A stretch of DNA of 64,000 bases from Pseudomonas faucium (GCF_021602585.1 NZ_BQIP01000008.1:1-64000), one strand, 5' to 3'; positions 18,535-29,012 are shown, counted from the first letter of the stretch. Made by a program: numbers and translations. Notes: generated by a model from the letters alone, not told the origin.

Positions 18535-19298
18535 ATCGGTTGGTCAATCTGCTGGTGGTCGGTGCCATCGTTGCGGCGGTGGTTGCCTCGTTTGGTTATC
18601 TGCAACTGGACCTGCACGCGCTGGTGGGTGATGGCGGCCTGGGGCAGATGGGCGAGTATGCGCGGCGCTTCCTGCACCCGGACTTATCCACAGAGCATTT
18701 GCGTGCGGTGGGGCATGGCGCGCTGGAAACCCTGGCCATGTCGGGGCTGGGCACGTTGCTGGCGATGGTGCTGGGCATGCTCCTGGCGTTGCCGGCAGCC
18801 GGACGCTTCGGCTGGCCGCTGCAATCGGTGGCACGCTTGCTGCTCAATGCCCTTCGCGCCATCCCAGAGCTGGTGTGGGCGGCGCTGACGGTGCTGGCTG
18901 CGGGCTTGGGCCCCAATGCCGGCACCCTGGCCCTGGCCCTGCACACGGCAGGGGTGTTGGGGCGGTTGTTCGCCGAGGCGCTGGAGAATGCGCCGGCCGA
19001 GCCGGCTGCGGCGATCCGCCTGCAGGGGGGCGGGCAGGTGGCGGCGTTCTGCTTCGGCACCTTGCCCAACCTATGGCCGCAATTGCTGGCCTATAGCTTG
19101 TATCGCTGGGAGAACAACATCCGCATGGCCAGCGTGCTGGGCTTTGTCGGCGCTGGCGGGCTGGGGCAGATGCTCTATACCACCCTGAGCCTGTTCCAGG
19201 AGGCGCAGGCCAGTACGGTGATCCTGGCGATGCTTTTGCTGGTGCTTCTGGTGGATGCCTTCAGTGATGTGCTGCGCCAGCGCTATGTGCGCGCTTGA
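18531..19298 (+). CDS. PhnE-like ABC transporter permease 2
   Basis: 255 residues, paralogous to the preceding permease: [21 protein letters not shown] and VLGFVGAGGLGQM match its FLRSVPEIVW and VMGFVGAGGLGQ. The EAA-like loop is RLQGGGQVAAFCFGTLPN. Last gene of the putative selenium-oxyanion importer. Its final 16 bases overlap the 3' end of the convergent bestrophin gene. Confidence 0.85.
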   Translation: MNRLVNLLVVGAIVAAVVASFGYLQLDLHALVGDGGLGQMGEYARRFLHPDLSTEHLRAVGHGALETLAMSGLGTLLAMVLGMLLALPAAGRFGWPLQSVARLLLNALRAIPELVWAALTVLAAGLGPNAGTLALALHTAGVLGRLFAEALENAPAEPAAAIRLQGGGQVAAFCFGTLPNLWPQLLAYSLYRWENNIRMASVLGFVGAGGLGQMLYTTLSLFQEAQASTVILAMLLLVLLVDAFSDVLRQRYVRA

Positions 19299-20194
19299 GC
19301 GCTGGGCTGTATCAGCTCCGCGCATTGCGCCTCGCGCTGCATCGACTCCAGGTTGCGCTCGATGGTCTCGCAGATGCTGTCCATCTGGATCTGATGCTCG
19401 CTGAAGCGAAACGGGCTCTGCAAGTCGGTGCCGATGCGCTCGATCGCCAGCAGCATGAACCCGACCACCGTCGATGCCAGTGGCGTGAACCACTCCAGCG
19501 ACTCGACCAGCCCCACCGGCACGATCAGGCAGAACAGCGTGATGAACAGCCGCGGAAAGTACACGTAAGGGTAGGGCAGCGGCGTGTTGGCGATGCGCTC
19601 CATGCCGCCCTGGGCATTGGACAGGTCCACCAGCGTCGACTCCAGCCGCGCCAGGCGAATGCTGTCCAGGCGCCCGGCCTGGTATTCGCGTGCCAGCAGG
19701 GCCGCCGAGCCGCCGAGAATGTCGTTGGCAAAATTGTTCGAACGGTTGCGCCGCTCGAATTCGGCCGGCGGGATGAACGCCATCAGCTCATCCGGGCAAG
19801 GCTCGCCCTTGAGGTGTGCGGCCAGGCAGTTGACGTAGGCGATATGCCGGCGCAGCAGCGTGGCCTTGACCGGGTTGAGCCCGTCCTGCGGGTCGTCGAT
19901 CAGCGTCAGTGTCTGCCGGGCGAAGCTGCGCGAACTGTTGACCAGCGCCCCCCATAACGTGCGCGCTTCCCACCAGCGGTTGTAGGCGCTGCTGTTGCGA
20001 AAGCTCACCAGCACCACCAGCGCCGAACCCAGCAGGGTCAGCGGAATCAGCGGCAGGGTGAACTTGCTGTTGAAGAACAGCATGAAATCGATGGTGACCA
20101 GCACATCCCAGATCAGCAGCCAGAACAGCGACCAGCCGATGTAGCCGAAGGTCTTCACCACCAGGCGGTACTTGCGGGCGATGATGTCTTTCAC
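19283..20194 (-). CDS. Bestrophin-family (UPF0187) membrane protein, putative ion channel
   Basis: 303 residues from GTG 20194, with GAGG about 8 bases upstream. Family features are the basic N-terminus KDIIARKYRLVVKTFGYIGWSL, the motif SFRNSSAYNRWWEARTLWGALVNSSR and a later hydrophobic pair near LITLFCLIVPVGLVE. Bacterial bestrophins are pentameric channels; ion selectivity is not predictable here. It ends within the convergent permease gene. Confidence 0.88.
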   Translation of the reverse strand: MKDIIARKYRLVVKTFGYIGWSLFWLLIWDVLVTIDFMLFFNSKFTLPLIPLTLLGSALVVLVSFRNSSAYNRWWEARTLWGALVNSSRSFARQTLTLIDDPQDGLNPVKATLLRRHIAYVNCLAAHLKGEPCPDELMAFIPPAEFERRNRSNNFANDILGGSAALLAREYQAGRLDSIRLARLESTLVDLSNAQGGMERIANTPLPYPYVYFPRLFITLFCLIVPVGLVESLEWFTPLASTVVGFMLLAIERIGTDLQSPFRFSEHQIQMDSICETIERNLESMQREAQCAELIQPSAQART

Positions 20195-20375
20195 GCGGGA
20201 GACCTCGATGCAGGGGCAATGGAGGTTCCGACGTCGTGGGGTGGAGAAGGTTCGGCGGTGGATGTTGCAAGAGATTTTGTCGGCAGCTTGGCGTGGAAAA
20301 AGCTTACGTCGATAAGAGATGCGGGCGAGTTTCTACCGCGGGGGAACATCGTCAGAGTGGAAGCACTTCCAAATC

Positions 20376-20404
20376 TTGAAAATTCGTATCCATGTGGATA
20401 CGAT
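20376..20404 (+). promoter_or_regulatory. Toxin-antitoxin promoter with operator palindrome in the spacer
   Basis: TTGAAA (20376-20381) and TACGAT (20399-20404) are separated by exactly 17 bases. The palindrome CGTATCC-ATGT-GGATACG (20385-20402) fills the spacer and overlaps the -10, an ideal place for autorepression by the antitoxin. A second palindrome, GGAAGCACTTCC, lies at 20359-20370. Transcription would start about 20411, only a few bases before the toxin start codon. Confidence 0.65.
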
Positions 20405-20416
20405 TGGGGTGTCCAC

Positions 20417-20713
20417 ATGATGTGTGTCATTGAGCAAACCGAGTGTTTCGCCCGCTGGTTGGCTTGCTTGAAAGATCTCAGGGCCAGATTGGCTGTAGGC
20501 CGTAGGATCGAGCGAGCGGCGATGGGGAATCTCGGTGATTTCAAAGCACTTGGGGGAGGTCTCAGTGAACTTCGCGTTGACGTTGCAGCTGGGTACCGGG
20601 TCTATTTCACACGCAGGGAAAACCGGTTGATTGTGTTGCTTGTCGGAGGCGACAAGTCCTCTCAGGTGGCCGACATCCTGAAGGCCAGAAAGCTGGCGAA
20701 GGAGCTCGAATGA
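20417..20713 (+). CDS. RelE/HigB-like type II toxin
   Basis: 98 residues starting MMCVIEQTECFARWLACL. Family features of the RelE/HigB killer-protein group are RARLAVGRRIERAAMGNLGD, LRVDVAAGYRVYFTRR and LIVLLVGGDKSSQVADI. Such toxins are ribosome-dependent mRNA nucleases. The open frame extends upstream to 20219, but that part has no family similarity and lies across the promoter. ATG 20420 is an equally possible start. The stop overlaps the antitoxin start (ATGA). The locus is less GC-rich than its neighbours, as expected for acquired modules. Confidence 0.85.
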   Translation: MMCVIEQTECFARWLACLKDLRARLAVGRRIERAAMGNLGDFKALGGGLSELRVDVAAGYRVYFTRRENRLIVLLVGGDKSSQVADILKARKLAKELE

Positions 20714-21006
20714 ACGAAAAACTCATTCCTTTTGACATGGCAACATTGCTCGATAGCGAAGAAGCTATAAGCGAGTACCTAAGCCAGGTTTTGATTGATG
20801 GCGATACGGATGAAATCATCCGCGCGCTCGGTCATATCGCACGGGCGCGTGGAATGTCGCAGATTGCAGCCCAGAGTGGTTTGGGTAGAGAGAGCCTTTA
20901 CAAGGCCCTCACGCCGGGAGCAAAACCGCGTTTTGATACTGTACTGAAGGTCATTCGCGCGCTCGGCATCGATCTATGCGCCCAGCCTCACATGGTTTCG
21001 CGCTGA
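20710..21006 (+). CDS. HigA-like antitoxin with helix-turn-helix
   Basis: 98 residues. The N-terminal part (IPFDMATLLDSEEAISEYLSQ) is typical of the antidote partner of HigB/RelE killers; the C-terminal half is a Xre-type HTH (MSQIAAQSGLGRESLYKAL). It should neutralise the upstream toxin and repress at the palindrome 20385-20402. Toxin-first order with a 4-base overlap is characteristic of this family. Confidence 0.87.
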   Translation: MNEKLIPFDMATLLDSEEAISEYLSQVLIDGDTDEIIRALGHIARARGMSQIAAQSGLGRESLYKALTPGAKPRFDTVLKVIRALGIDLCAQPHMVSR

Positions 21007-21025
21007 TGCTTCAGCGCACCCCAGA

Positions 21026-21706
21026 TCAGGGCTTGGCCGCGACCGCCACATATCCCTTGACCGCAGCCGGCGCGCCATTTGGCCTGGTCTTGTGCGCCAG
21101 GTACTGGAAGCGTCGCCATTCCTTGTCGATCTCGCTGTACGACATGAACACGCTGACGCGCGCCTTGTCGGCAAGATCAGGCCGGTTGCGGCTGTCGATC
21201 TCATCCTTGGGGATGAACGCCACGTTGATGCCGACGACCTTGCCGTCCTCGGCAAACAGCGGCCCACCGGACATGCCCTTGACCATCGGCCCGTCATGCA
21301 CCGAGTAGAAGACGCTGCCAGGCGTGCCTTCCAGGCGCACCAGCGAATCCAGGGTCCGGCCCTTGCCCTGCACCGGCATCATCAGGCTGTTGAAGCCGAC
21401 CGCGGTCACCGATTCACCCGGTATGTACTGGCGCCAATGCGGCACCTGGGTGGCCTTGTGCTTGAAGAACACCACGTCACCGAGGCCCTCATGGACCACG
21501 TTGCGCAGGAAAGGCGTGTGTTTGGCAGTTACGGCGTAGTCCTCGTTCCACTGGATGGCGCTGGCCATCAACAGCATCGGCAGCGGGGCGCCGGAGGTGA
21601 CTACGAAAGCCTGGTCGTAGACAGGGTCCGAGACATAAGCGGTCGGCATTCCATTGCACCCACTCAGCAGCATCATTGCTGCCAGACAGGGCGCGGTCGA
21701 TTTCAT
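21026..21706 (-). CDS. Trypsin-like serine protease-fold lipoprotein
   Basis: 226 residues from ATG 21706. Lipobox LLSGC gives a lipidated Cys near position 15. The trypsin-like triad is visible: His in AVTAKHTPF, Asp in GLGDVVFF and Ser in GMSGGPLFAEDGKVVGINVAF. It is probably an envelope-facing protease or protease-like protein; the substrate is unknown. A longer frame upstream runs into tRNA-Leu and is not coding. It converges on the antitoxin gene with 19 bases between. Confidence 0.75.
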   Translation of the reverse strand: MKSTAPCLAAMMLLSGCNGMPTAYVSDPVYDQAFVVTSGAPLPMLLMASAIQWNEDYAVTAKHTPFLRNVVHEGLGDVVFFKHKATQVPHWRQYIPGESVTAVGFNSLMMPVQGKGRTLDSLVRLEGTPGSVFYSVHDGPMVKGMSGGPLFAEDGKVVGINVAFIPKDEIDSRNRPDLADKARVSVFMSYSEIDKEWRRFQYLAHKTRPNGAPAAVKGYVAVAAKP

Positions 21707-21910
21707 GGTCGGTACAAGGTTGATAAATTGGGGGTGCAAATATGGCGAAGAGCCATTACTCCGGCAATACTTTATGTGTATACCCGACGAGTGACATCTT
21801 AAGTAGTAGGTCTGCTGATGGCCAATAGATTGCGGCCATGGCGCGAGGGCGCGGGGTCGTAGCGGTGGCGTCAAGCAAGCAGCCGCATGGCGAGGCGTAA
21901 ACGCAGGCAC

Positions 21911-21939
21911 AAAAAAACCGACCATAAGGTCGGTTTTTT
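21911..21939 (-). terminator. Terminator downstream of tRNA-Leu
   Basis: AAAAAACCGACC and GGTCGGTTTTTT arms around ATAA, symmetric so active in both directions. It lies 8 bases beyond the tRNA 3' end on the minus strand. Confidence 0.9.
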
Positions 21940-21946
21940 CTGGATT

Positions 21947-22031
21947 TGGTGCCCCGAGGGAGACTCGAACTCCCACTCCTTTCGAAAACGGATTTTGAAT
22001 CCGCCGCGTCTACCAATTCCGCCATCAGGGC
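21947..22031 (-). tRNA. tRNA-Leu (anticodon CAA)
   Basis: On the minus strand GCCCTGA (5') pairs with TCGGGGC (3', one G-U pair), followed by an encoded CCA. The D arm holds GGCGGAATTGGTAGACGC. The anticodon loop TTCAAAA in the stem GCGGA/TCCGT gives CAA. A variable arm and TTCGAGTC T loop are present. Length of 85 nt with a long variable arm fits a class II leucine tRNA reading UUG. Confidence 0.95.
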
Positions 22032-22139
22032 GTGTGGCGCGCAGTATAGAGAGGTGCCTCTGGTCGGTCAATCGGCTTTCATGGTCAATTTTCACGCATT
22101 GGGCTAAACTTCCCGGCCCTGCCGAACCCGAACATCATC

Positions 22140-24319
<2,180 letters not shown>

Positions 24320-24362
24320 CTGTTCGCATCCATTATTAGAAAATTTACATTAGGAGTGCCCA

Positions 24363-24698
24363 ATGAGCTTCTTGATCCCCGCCGCCTACGCGGACGCAGC
24401 AGCACCCGCCGCCGGCCCAGCCGGTACCGGCTTCGAGTGGATTTTCCTGGTCGGTTTCCTGGTCATCTTCTACCTGATGATCTGGCGCCCGCAGGCCAAG
24501 CGTGCCAAAGAGCAGAAAAACCTGCTGAGCAACTTGCAAAAAGGTGACGAAGTTGTCACCAACGGCGGCATCGCCGGCAAGATCGTCAAGGTTTCCGACG
24601 ATTTCGTGGTTCTGGAAGTGTCCGACACCGTCGAGTTGAAGTTCCAGAAGGGCGCCATTGCCGCGACCCTGCCAAAAGGTACGCTCAAGGCTATCTGA
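24363..24698 (+). CDS. yajC: Sec translocon accessory protein YajC
   Basis: 111 residues with one transmembrane segment (WIFLVGFLVIFYLMIW, about 24-39) followed by RPQAKRAKEQKNLLSNLQKGDEVVTNGGI, the family hallmark. YajC joins SecD and SecF in the accessory complex at the inner membrane. The start follows TAGGAG. secD comes after a gap containing a stable hairpin. Confidence 0.96.
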   Translation: MSFLIPAAYADAAAPAAGPAGTGFEWIFLVGFLVIFYLMIWRPQAKRAKEQKNLLSNLQKGDEVVTNGGIAGKIVKVSDDFVVLEVSDTVELKFQKGAIAATLPKGTLKAI

Positions 24699-24720
24699 GT
24701 TACCGGTTTTTCTTTCCAGT

Positions 24721-24741
24721 CGGGGCGCGCAACGCGCCCCG
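24721..24741 (+). promoter_or_regulatory. Stable GC hairpin between yajC and secD
   Basis: CGGGGCGCG pairs perfectly with CGCGCCCCG around a CAA loop. No T-run follows, and the hairpin ends 20 bases before the secD ATG. It could slow ribosomes, stabilise the yajC mRNA end, or attenuate readthrough into secD. Confidence 0.5.
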
Positions 24742-24761
24742 CGTCTTGAACGGGCGGCGTG

Positions 24762-26624
24762 ATGCTGAACAAATACCCTCTGTGGAAATACGCACTGATC
24801 GTGTTGGTACTGGCGATCGGTTTTATTTATTCCGCTCCCAACCTCTACCCGGATGACCCTGCGGTGCAGATCAGCGGTGCCAGCTCGGCGCTGCATGTGA
24901 GCCAGGCCGAACTCGATCGCGTCACCAAGGCGCTGAGCGATGCCGGCATCACCGTCAAGGGCGCGAGCCTGGGCGAGAAGGGCAGCGGGCTGGTACGCCT
25001 GACCAACCAGGAAGACCAGCTGCCAGCCAAGGATGTAGTGCGCAAGGCACTGGGCGATGATTACGTCGTGGCCCTGAACCTGGCACAGACCACCCCGCAA
25101 TGGCTGCGCAACCTGGGTGCAAGCCCGATGAAGCTGGGCCTGGACCTTTCCGGTGGTGTGCACTTCCTGCTGGAAGTGGACATGGACAAGGCCATGAGCG
25201 CCCGCATGAAAGTCTACGAAGGCGAGGTCAAGACCTTGCTGCGCAAAGAGCGCATCCGCTACCGCAGCCTGCCTCAGCAGGATGGCGGCATCATGCTGGG
25301 CTTCGCTGACGATGCTACCCGCGAACAGGCACGTGCCCTGATCCGCAAGAATTTCAATGATTTCGACCTGACCACCACCGAGCGCAACGATGTCGCCGTG
25401 CTGCGTCTGGCGCTGACCCAGGCGAAAGTCGCCGAGATCCGCGAATACTCGATCAAGCAGAACCTCACCACCGTGCGCAACCGGGTCAACGAGCTGGGCG
25501 TGGCCGAGCCGCTGGTCCAGCGCCAGGGCGCCAACCGCATCGTGGTCGAGCTGCCAGGCGTGCAGGACACTGCCGAGGCCAAGCGTATCCTCGGCAAGAC
25601 CGCCAACCTGGAGTTCCGCTTCGGTGCCGAGCCAGGCGCGTCCAAGGCGACCACCGAGGTCTTCGAGTTCCGTGAGGGCGGCCGTTCCGCCCCGGTCGAG
25701 CGTGGCCTGATCATCACCGGTGACCAGGTCACCGACGCCCAGGCCAGCTTCGACGAGCACGGTCGCCCGCAAGTGAACATCCGCCTGGATGGCCATGGCG
25801 GCGAGCTGATGAGCCGCGCCACGCGCAGCAACGTCGGGCGCAGCATGGCGGTGATCTTCATCGAACAGAAGCCGGTCACCCGCTACGTCAAGCAGACCGT
25901 CGACGGCGTCGAGAAGGAAGTGCCGGTTCAGAGCTTCCAGGAAGAGAAGAAGATCATCAGCCTGGCGACCATCCAGTCGCCGCTGGGCAGCCAGTTCCGT
26001 ATCACCGGCCTGAACGGCCAGGGCGAATCGTCTGAGCTGGCCCTGCTGCTGCGTGCCGGTGGCCTGGCCGCGCCGATGTACTTCGCCGAAGAACGTACCA
26101 TCGGCCCAAGCCTGGGTGCCGACAACATCACCAAGGGTGTCGATGCGTCGCTGTGGGGCATGCTGTTCGTCTCGCTGTTCATCATCGCCATCTACCGCGG
26201 CTTCGGCGTGATCGCCACCGTGGCCCTGGCCGGCAACATGGTGCTGCTGCTGGCACTGATGTCGCTGTTGGGCGCGACCCTGACCCTGCCGGGTATCGCC
26301 GGTATCGTGCTGACCATGGGTATGGCGGTGGACGCCAACGTGCTGATCTTCTCGCGTATCCGCGAGGAGCTCAAAGCCGGCATGTCGGTGCAGCGTGCCA
26401 TTCACGAAGGTTTCAACCGCGCCTACACCGCGATCATCGACGCCAACCTGACCAGCCTGCTGGTCGGCGGCATCCTGTTCGCCATGGGCACCGGCCCGGT
26501 CAAGGGCTTTGCGGTTACCATGTCCCTCGGGATTTTCACCTCGATGTTCACCGCCGTCATGGTGACCCGTGCAATGGTCAACCTGACCTGCGGCGGGCGT
26601 GACATCAAGAAGCTGTGGGTTTGA
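24762..26624 (+). CDS. secD: Protein translocase subunit SecD
   Basis: 620 residues. N-terminal transmembrane segment (about 9-27), large periplasmic domain with LGLDLSGGVHFLLEVD, then five C-terminal transmembrane segments with GMAVDANVLIFSRIREEL. SecDF uses the proton gradient to pull preproteins through SecYEG. ATG 24762 is preferred to the GTG one codon earlier; the ribosome site is weak (GGGCGG). Usual length is about 615-620. Confidence 0.97.
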   Translation: MLNKYPLWKYALIVLVLAIGFIYSAPNLYPDDPAVQISGASSALHVSQAELDRVTKALSDAGITVKGASLGEKGSGLVRLTNQEDQLPAKDVVRKALGDDYVVALNLAQTTPQWLRNLGASPMKLGLDLSGGVHFLLEVDMDKAMSARMKVYEGEVKTLLRKERIRYRSLPQQDGGIMLGFADDATREQARALIRKNFNDFDLTTTERNDVAVLRLALTQAKVAEIREYSIKQNLTTVRNRVNELGVAEPLVQRQGANRIVVELPGVQDTAEAKRILGKTANLEFRFGAEPGASKATTEVFEFREGGRSAPVERGLIITGDQVTDAQASFDEHGRPQVNIRLDGHGGELMSRATRSNVGRSMAVIFIEQKPVTRYVKQTVDGVEKEVPVQSFQEEKKIISLATIQSPLGSQFRITGLNGQGESSELALLLRAGGLAAPMYFAEERTIGPSLGADNITKGVDASLWGMLFVSLFIIAIYRGFGVIATVALAGNMVLLLALMSLLGATLTLPGIAGIVLTMGMAVDANVLIFSRIREELKAGMSVQRAIHEGFNRAYTAIIDANLTSLLVGGILFAMGTGPVKGFAVTMSLGIFTSMFTAVMVTRAMVNLTCGGRDIKKLWV

Positions 26625-26634
26625 GGGAGCTGCG

Positions 26635-27543
26635 ATGAAAACCATCAATTTCATGGGCGTGCGCAATGTCGCGTTCGCCATTACCGTGCTCCTCACCGTG
26701 CTGGCGCTGTTCAGCTGGTGGCATAAAGGCCTCAACTTCGGCCTGGACTTCACCGGCGGTACGCTGATCGAGCTGACCTACGAGCGCCCGGCCGACCTGC
26801 AGACGGTGCGCAGCGAACTGGTCAACTCCGGCTTCCATGAGGCCGTGGTGCAGAGCTTCGGCGCCACCACCGACCTGCTGGTGCGCATGCCGGGCGATGA
26901 CCCGCAGCTGGGCAACAAGGTCGCTGCAGCCTTGCAGAAGATCGGCGGTGACAACCCGGCAACGCTCAAGCGCGTCGAGTTCGTCGGCCCGCAGGTGGGT
27001 GAAGAGCTGCGCGACCAGGGCGGCCTCGGCATGCTGCTGGCGCTGGGCGGCATCCTCATCTACCTGGCCTTCCGCTTCCAGTGGAAGTTCGCGGTCGGCG
27101 CCATCGTGTCGCTGATCCACGACGTGGTGGTGACCCTGGGTATCCTGTCGTTCTTCCAGATCACCTTCGACCTGACGGTGCTGGCGGCGGTGCTGGCGAT
27201 CATCGGCTACTCGCTCAACGACACCATCGTCGTGTTCGACCGGGTGCGCGAGAACTTCCGTGTGATGCGCAAGGCGTCGCTGATCGAGAACATCAACGTC
27301 TCGACCACCCAGACCCTGCTGCGCACCATCGCCACCTCGGTTTCGACCTTGCTGGCGATTGCCGCGTTGCTGTTCTTCGGCGGTGACAACCTGTTCGGCT
27401 TCTCCCTGGCACTGTTCATCGGTGTCATGGCCGGTACCTACTCGTCGATCTACATCGCCAACGTGGTGCTGATCTGGCTGAACCTGAACAGCGAAGACCT
27501 GATCCCGCCTGCCAAGAACGAGGGTGTGGATGAGCGCCCATAA
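26635..27543 (+). CDS. secF: Protein translocase subunit SecF
   Basis: 302 residues from ATG 26635, with GAGGGAG just upstream. Features are the first transmembrane segment, GLNFGLDFTGGTLIEL, and the RND-type motif YSLNDTIVVFDRVRENF in the fourth segment region. Partner of SecD; the pair is separated by 10 bases. A strong terminator follows. Confidence 0.97.
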   Translation: MKTINFMGVRNVAFAITVLLTVLALFSWWHKGLNFGLDFTGGTLIELTYERPADLQTVRSELVNSGFHEAVVQSFGATTDLLVRMPGDDPQLGNKVAAALQKIGGDNPATLKRVEFVGPQVGEELRDQGGLGMLLALGGILIYLAFRFQWKFAVGAIVSLIHDVVVTLGILSFFQITFDLTVLAAVLAIIGYSLNDTIVVFDRVRENFRVMRKASLIENINVSTTQTLLRTIATSVSTLLAIAALLFFGGDNLFGFSLALFIGVMAGTYSSIYIANVVLIWLNLNSEDLIPPAKNEGVDERP

Positions 27544-27570
27544 GGGCTGACTCCACGCCGTTCGGCGGTC

Positions 27571-27607
27571 AAAAAGGCGCGAGTGTTGAACTCGCGCCTT
27601 TTTTTTT
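27571..27607 (+). terminator. Terminator of the yajC-secD-secF operon
   Basis: AAAAAGGCGCGAG and CTCGCGCCTTTTT arms with a short GTTGAA-containing loop and a run of nine or more T residues. Starts 27 bases after the secF stop. Confidence 0.95.
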
Positions 27608-27663
27608 GCTCCAAGGCAGGGAGAAGGCGGGCTGAGCCCCGCGGGTACGATCAGGAGGTTCAA

Positions 27664-28212
27664 GTGAACAAATCAATGCTGGTGGGTGCGGTACTGGGTG
27701 CTGTCGGTGTAACTGCCGGAGGTGCTGTGGCGACCTACAGCTTGGTGAACAAAGGGCCTGAATACGCCCAGGTCACCGACGTGCAGCCAATCAAGCAGCA
27801 GGTGAAGACACCGCGCGAGGTCTGCAAGGATGTCGCCGTGACCCGTCAGGCGCCGGTCAAGGACCAGCACCAGATCGCCGGTACCGTGGTGGGCGCCCTC
27901 GCTGGCGGCCTGCTGGGCAACCAGATCGGCGGCGGCACCGGCAAGAAGATCGCCACCGTGGCCGGTGCGGTCGGTGGTGGCTATGCGGGCAACAAGGTGC
28001 AGGAAGGCATGCAGCAGCGTGACACCTACACCACCACGCAAACACGCTGCAACACGGTCAACGATATCAGCGAGAAGGTAGTGGGCTACAACGTCACCTA
28101 TTCCATTGGTGACCAGGTCGGCAAGATCAAGATGGACCGTGACCCGGGCTCGACCATTCCGCTGGACAAGAATGGCAAGTTGATCCTGAGCCAGGCACAG
28201 CCGGGGCAGTGA
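27664..28212 (+). CDS. Glycine-zipper 2TM-domain envelope protein
   Basis: 182 residues from GTG 27664, with a near-perfect AGGAGGT ribosome site; an upstream in-frame ATG lies in the secF terminator. An N-terminal hydrophobic segment (MLVGAVLGAVGVTAGGAVATYSL) is followed by a glycine-zipper (IAGTVVGALAGGLLGNQIGGGTGKKIATVAGAVGGGYAGNKV). The family includes SlyB/Rick 17-kDa-like envelope proteins; no lipobox is seen, so the N-terminus is probably a membrane anchor or signal. Function unknown. Confidence 0.8.
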   Translation: MNKSMLVGAVLGAVGVTAGGAVATYSLVNKGPEYAQVTDVQPIKQQVKTPREVCKDVAVTRQAPVKDQHQIAGTVVGALAGGLLGNQIGGGTGKKIATVAGAVGGGYAGNKVQEGMQQRDTYTTTQTRCNTVNDISEKVVGYNVTYSIGDQVGKIKMDRDPGSTIPLDKNGKLILSQAQPGQ

Positions 28213-28240
28213 GGGCCCGAGGCCATATGCCCACTAGGCC

Positions 28241-28277
28241 GAAAAAGCCGATGCTCGGAAACGAGCATCGGCTTTTT
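28241..28277. terminator. Bidirectional terminator A
   Basis: GCCGATGCTCG (28247-28257) and CGAGCATCGGC (28262-28272) flank a GAAA tetraloop, with AAAAA before and TTTTT after. It can end both the glycine-zipper gene and the convergent orphan gene. Terminator B at 29013 is nearly the same hairpin in the opposite orientation. Confidence 0.93.
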
Positions 28278-28358
28278 CATAGGCTTGCCCAAAACCCTGT
28301 CTGCGCCCAGGAAATGGCATCGGCTGCCAATAGAGATCAATGAGATTGATGAGTCTAT

Positions 28359-28715
28359 TTACCACTCGATAATGGCAAGCACGCCTTGTACAAAGATGAA
28401 TCTATCGTTGTTCGTATGAAAGTTAATTCTGTATTTGTAACTTGCAGAATTGCCTCTGAAAACATAACCAATTTCTCCGTGGGAGGGTGGTAGATCTATG
28501 GTATTAAGATATACCCAATCTCCAGAGGCCGTTTGGAACTCTAGATCTATTTTGGTGAGGTCGTTATTGCCCGGTTCGAAGTACAGGTCTACACGTTTGC
28601 TGCTTTCTTCGATCTCGAGTGGGATATATAAATTCTTTACGCCTGATTCGCGTACGCTGAACTCTTGAAAATATGCCCTTGATTGCACTTTGTTGAGGTT
28701 TTCTGGCGCTTTCAT
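28359..28715 (-). CDS. AT-rich orphan gene, unknown function
   Basis: 118 residues, starting MKAPENLNKVQSRAYFQEF, with AGGAGA 7 bases upstream of ATG 28715. No signal peptide or transmembrane segment. The alternation of short polar and hydrophobic runs (IDLEFQTASGDWVYLNTIDL, KYRINFHTNNDRFIFVQGV) suggests a beta-sandwich. Base composition and codon use (many A/T-ending codons) are unlike the neighbours, suggesting transfer. I do not recognise a family. It lies between two inverted terminator copies. Confidence 0.65.
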   Translation of the reverse strand: MKAPENLNKVQSRAYFQEFSVRESGVKNLYIPLEIEESSKRVDLYFEPGNNDLTKIDLEFQTASGDWVYLNTIDLPPSHGEIGYVFRGNSASYKYRINFHTNNDRFIFVQGVLAIIEW

Positions 28716-28762
28716 GGCTGGATCTCCTAATCATGAAGTCAGGGCCGCGGCGCCTGCTGGCG

Positions 28763-28981
28763 CTAAGGCCGCCGCGGTTGCTGAGCAATGGTTTGGGTGC
28801 ATCCTGTTTGATCGTGGGGGAACTCTAGCAAGCGCGTGTTGGGTGCGAAACTGACAGAAATACCAGGTGCGAGACCTGCTGCTGTCCAGTTAAGCTGGCC
28901 GGCATTTTCTTTTTTGATATGAATATTTTGCTGGTCGTGGAAGCGTGAAGTGTACGCTGCGTGCCAGCGATGATGTTTCAT
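28763..28981 (-). CDS. Doubtful 72-residue ORF upstream of the AT-rich orphan gene
   Basis: A frame starting MKHHRWHAAYTSRFHDQQN at ATG 28981 with no ribosome site; it contains NWTAAGLAPGISVSFAPNT and ends at 28763. It may be a chance frame, a small protein or the remnant of a gene related to the orphan cassette. The rest of the 411-bp stretch 28716-29126 holds terminator B and a short palindrome (AATCCG/CGGATT, 29075-29092). Confidence 0.2.
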   Translation of the reverse strand: MKHHRWHAAYTSRFHDQQNIHIKKENAGQLNWTAAGLAPGISVSFAPNTRLLEFPHDQTGCTQTIAQQPRRP

Positions 28982-29012
28982 GGGTGAGCGTCAATGCTTT
29001 AGATGCGCGCAT

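Noticed and set aside
20219-20416. N-terminal extension of the toxin frame
   Set aside because: It spans the predicted promoter and operator, and the toxin family similarity begins only at MMCVIEQ.
21756-22025. Minus-strand ORF starting MAELVDAADSKSV
   Set aside because: This is the translation of tRNA-Leu and its flank, a well-known spurious product.
20201-22031. Genomic island integrated at tRNA-Leu
   Set aside because: The toxin-antitoxin pair lies nearby, but there is no integrase and I see no direct repeat of the tRNA 3' end.
24345-26753. 802-codon minus-strand frame opposite yajC-secD
   Set aside because: Same antisense artefact; the plus strand encodes conserved YajC and SecD.
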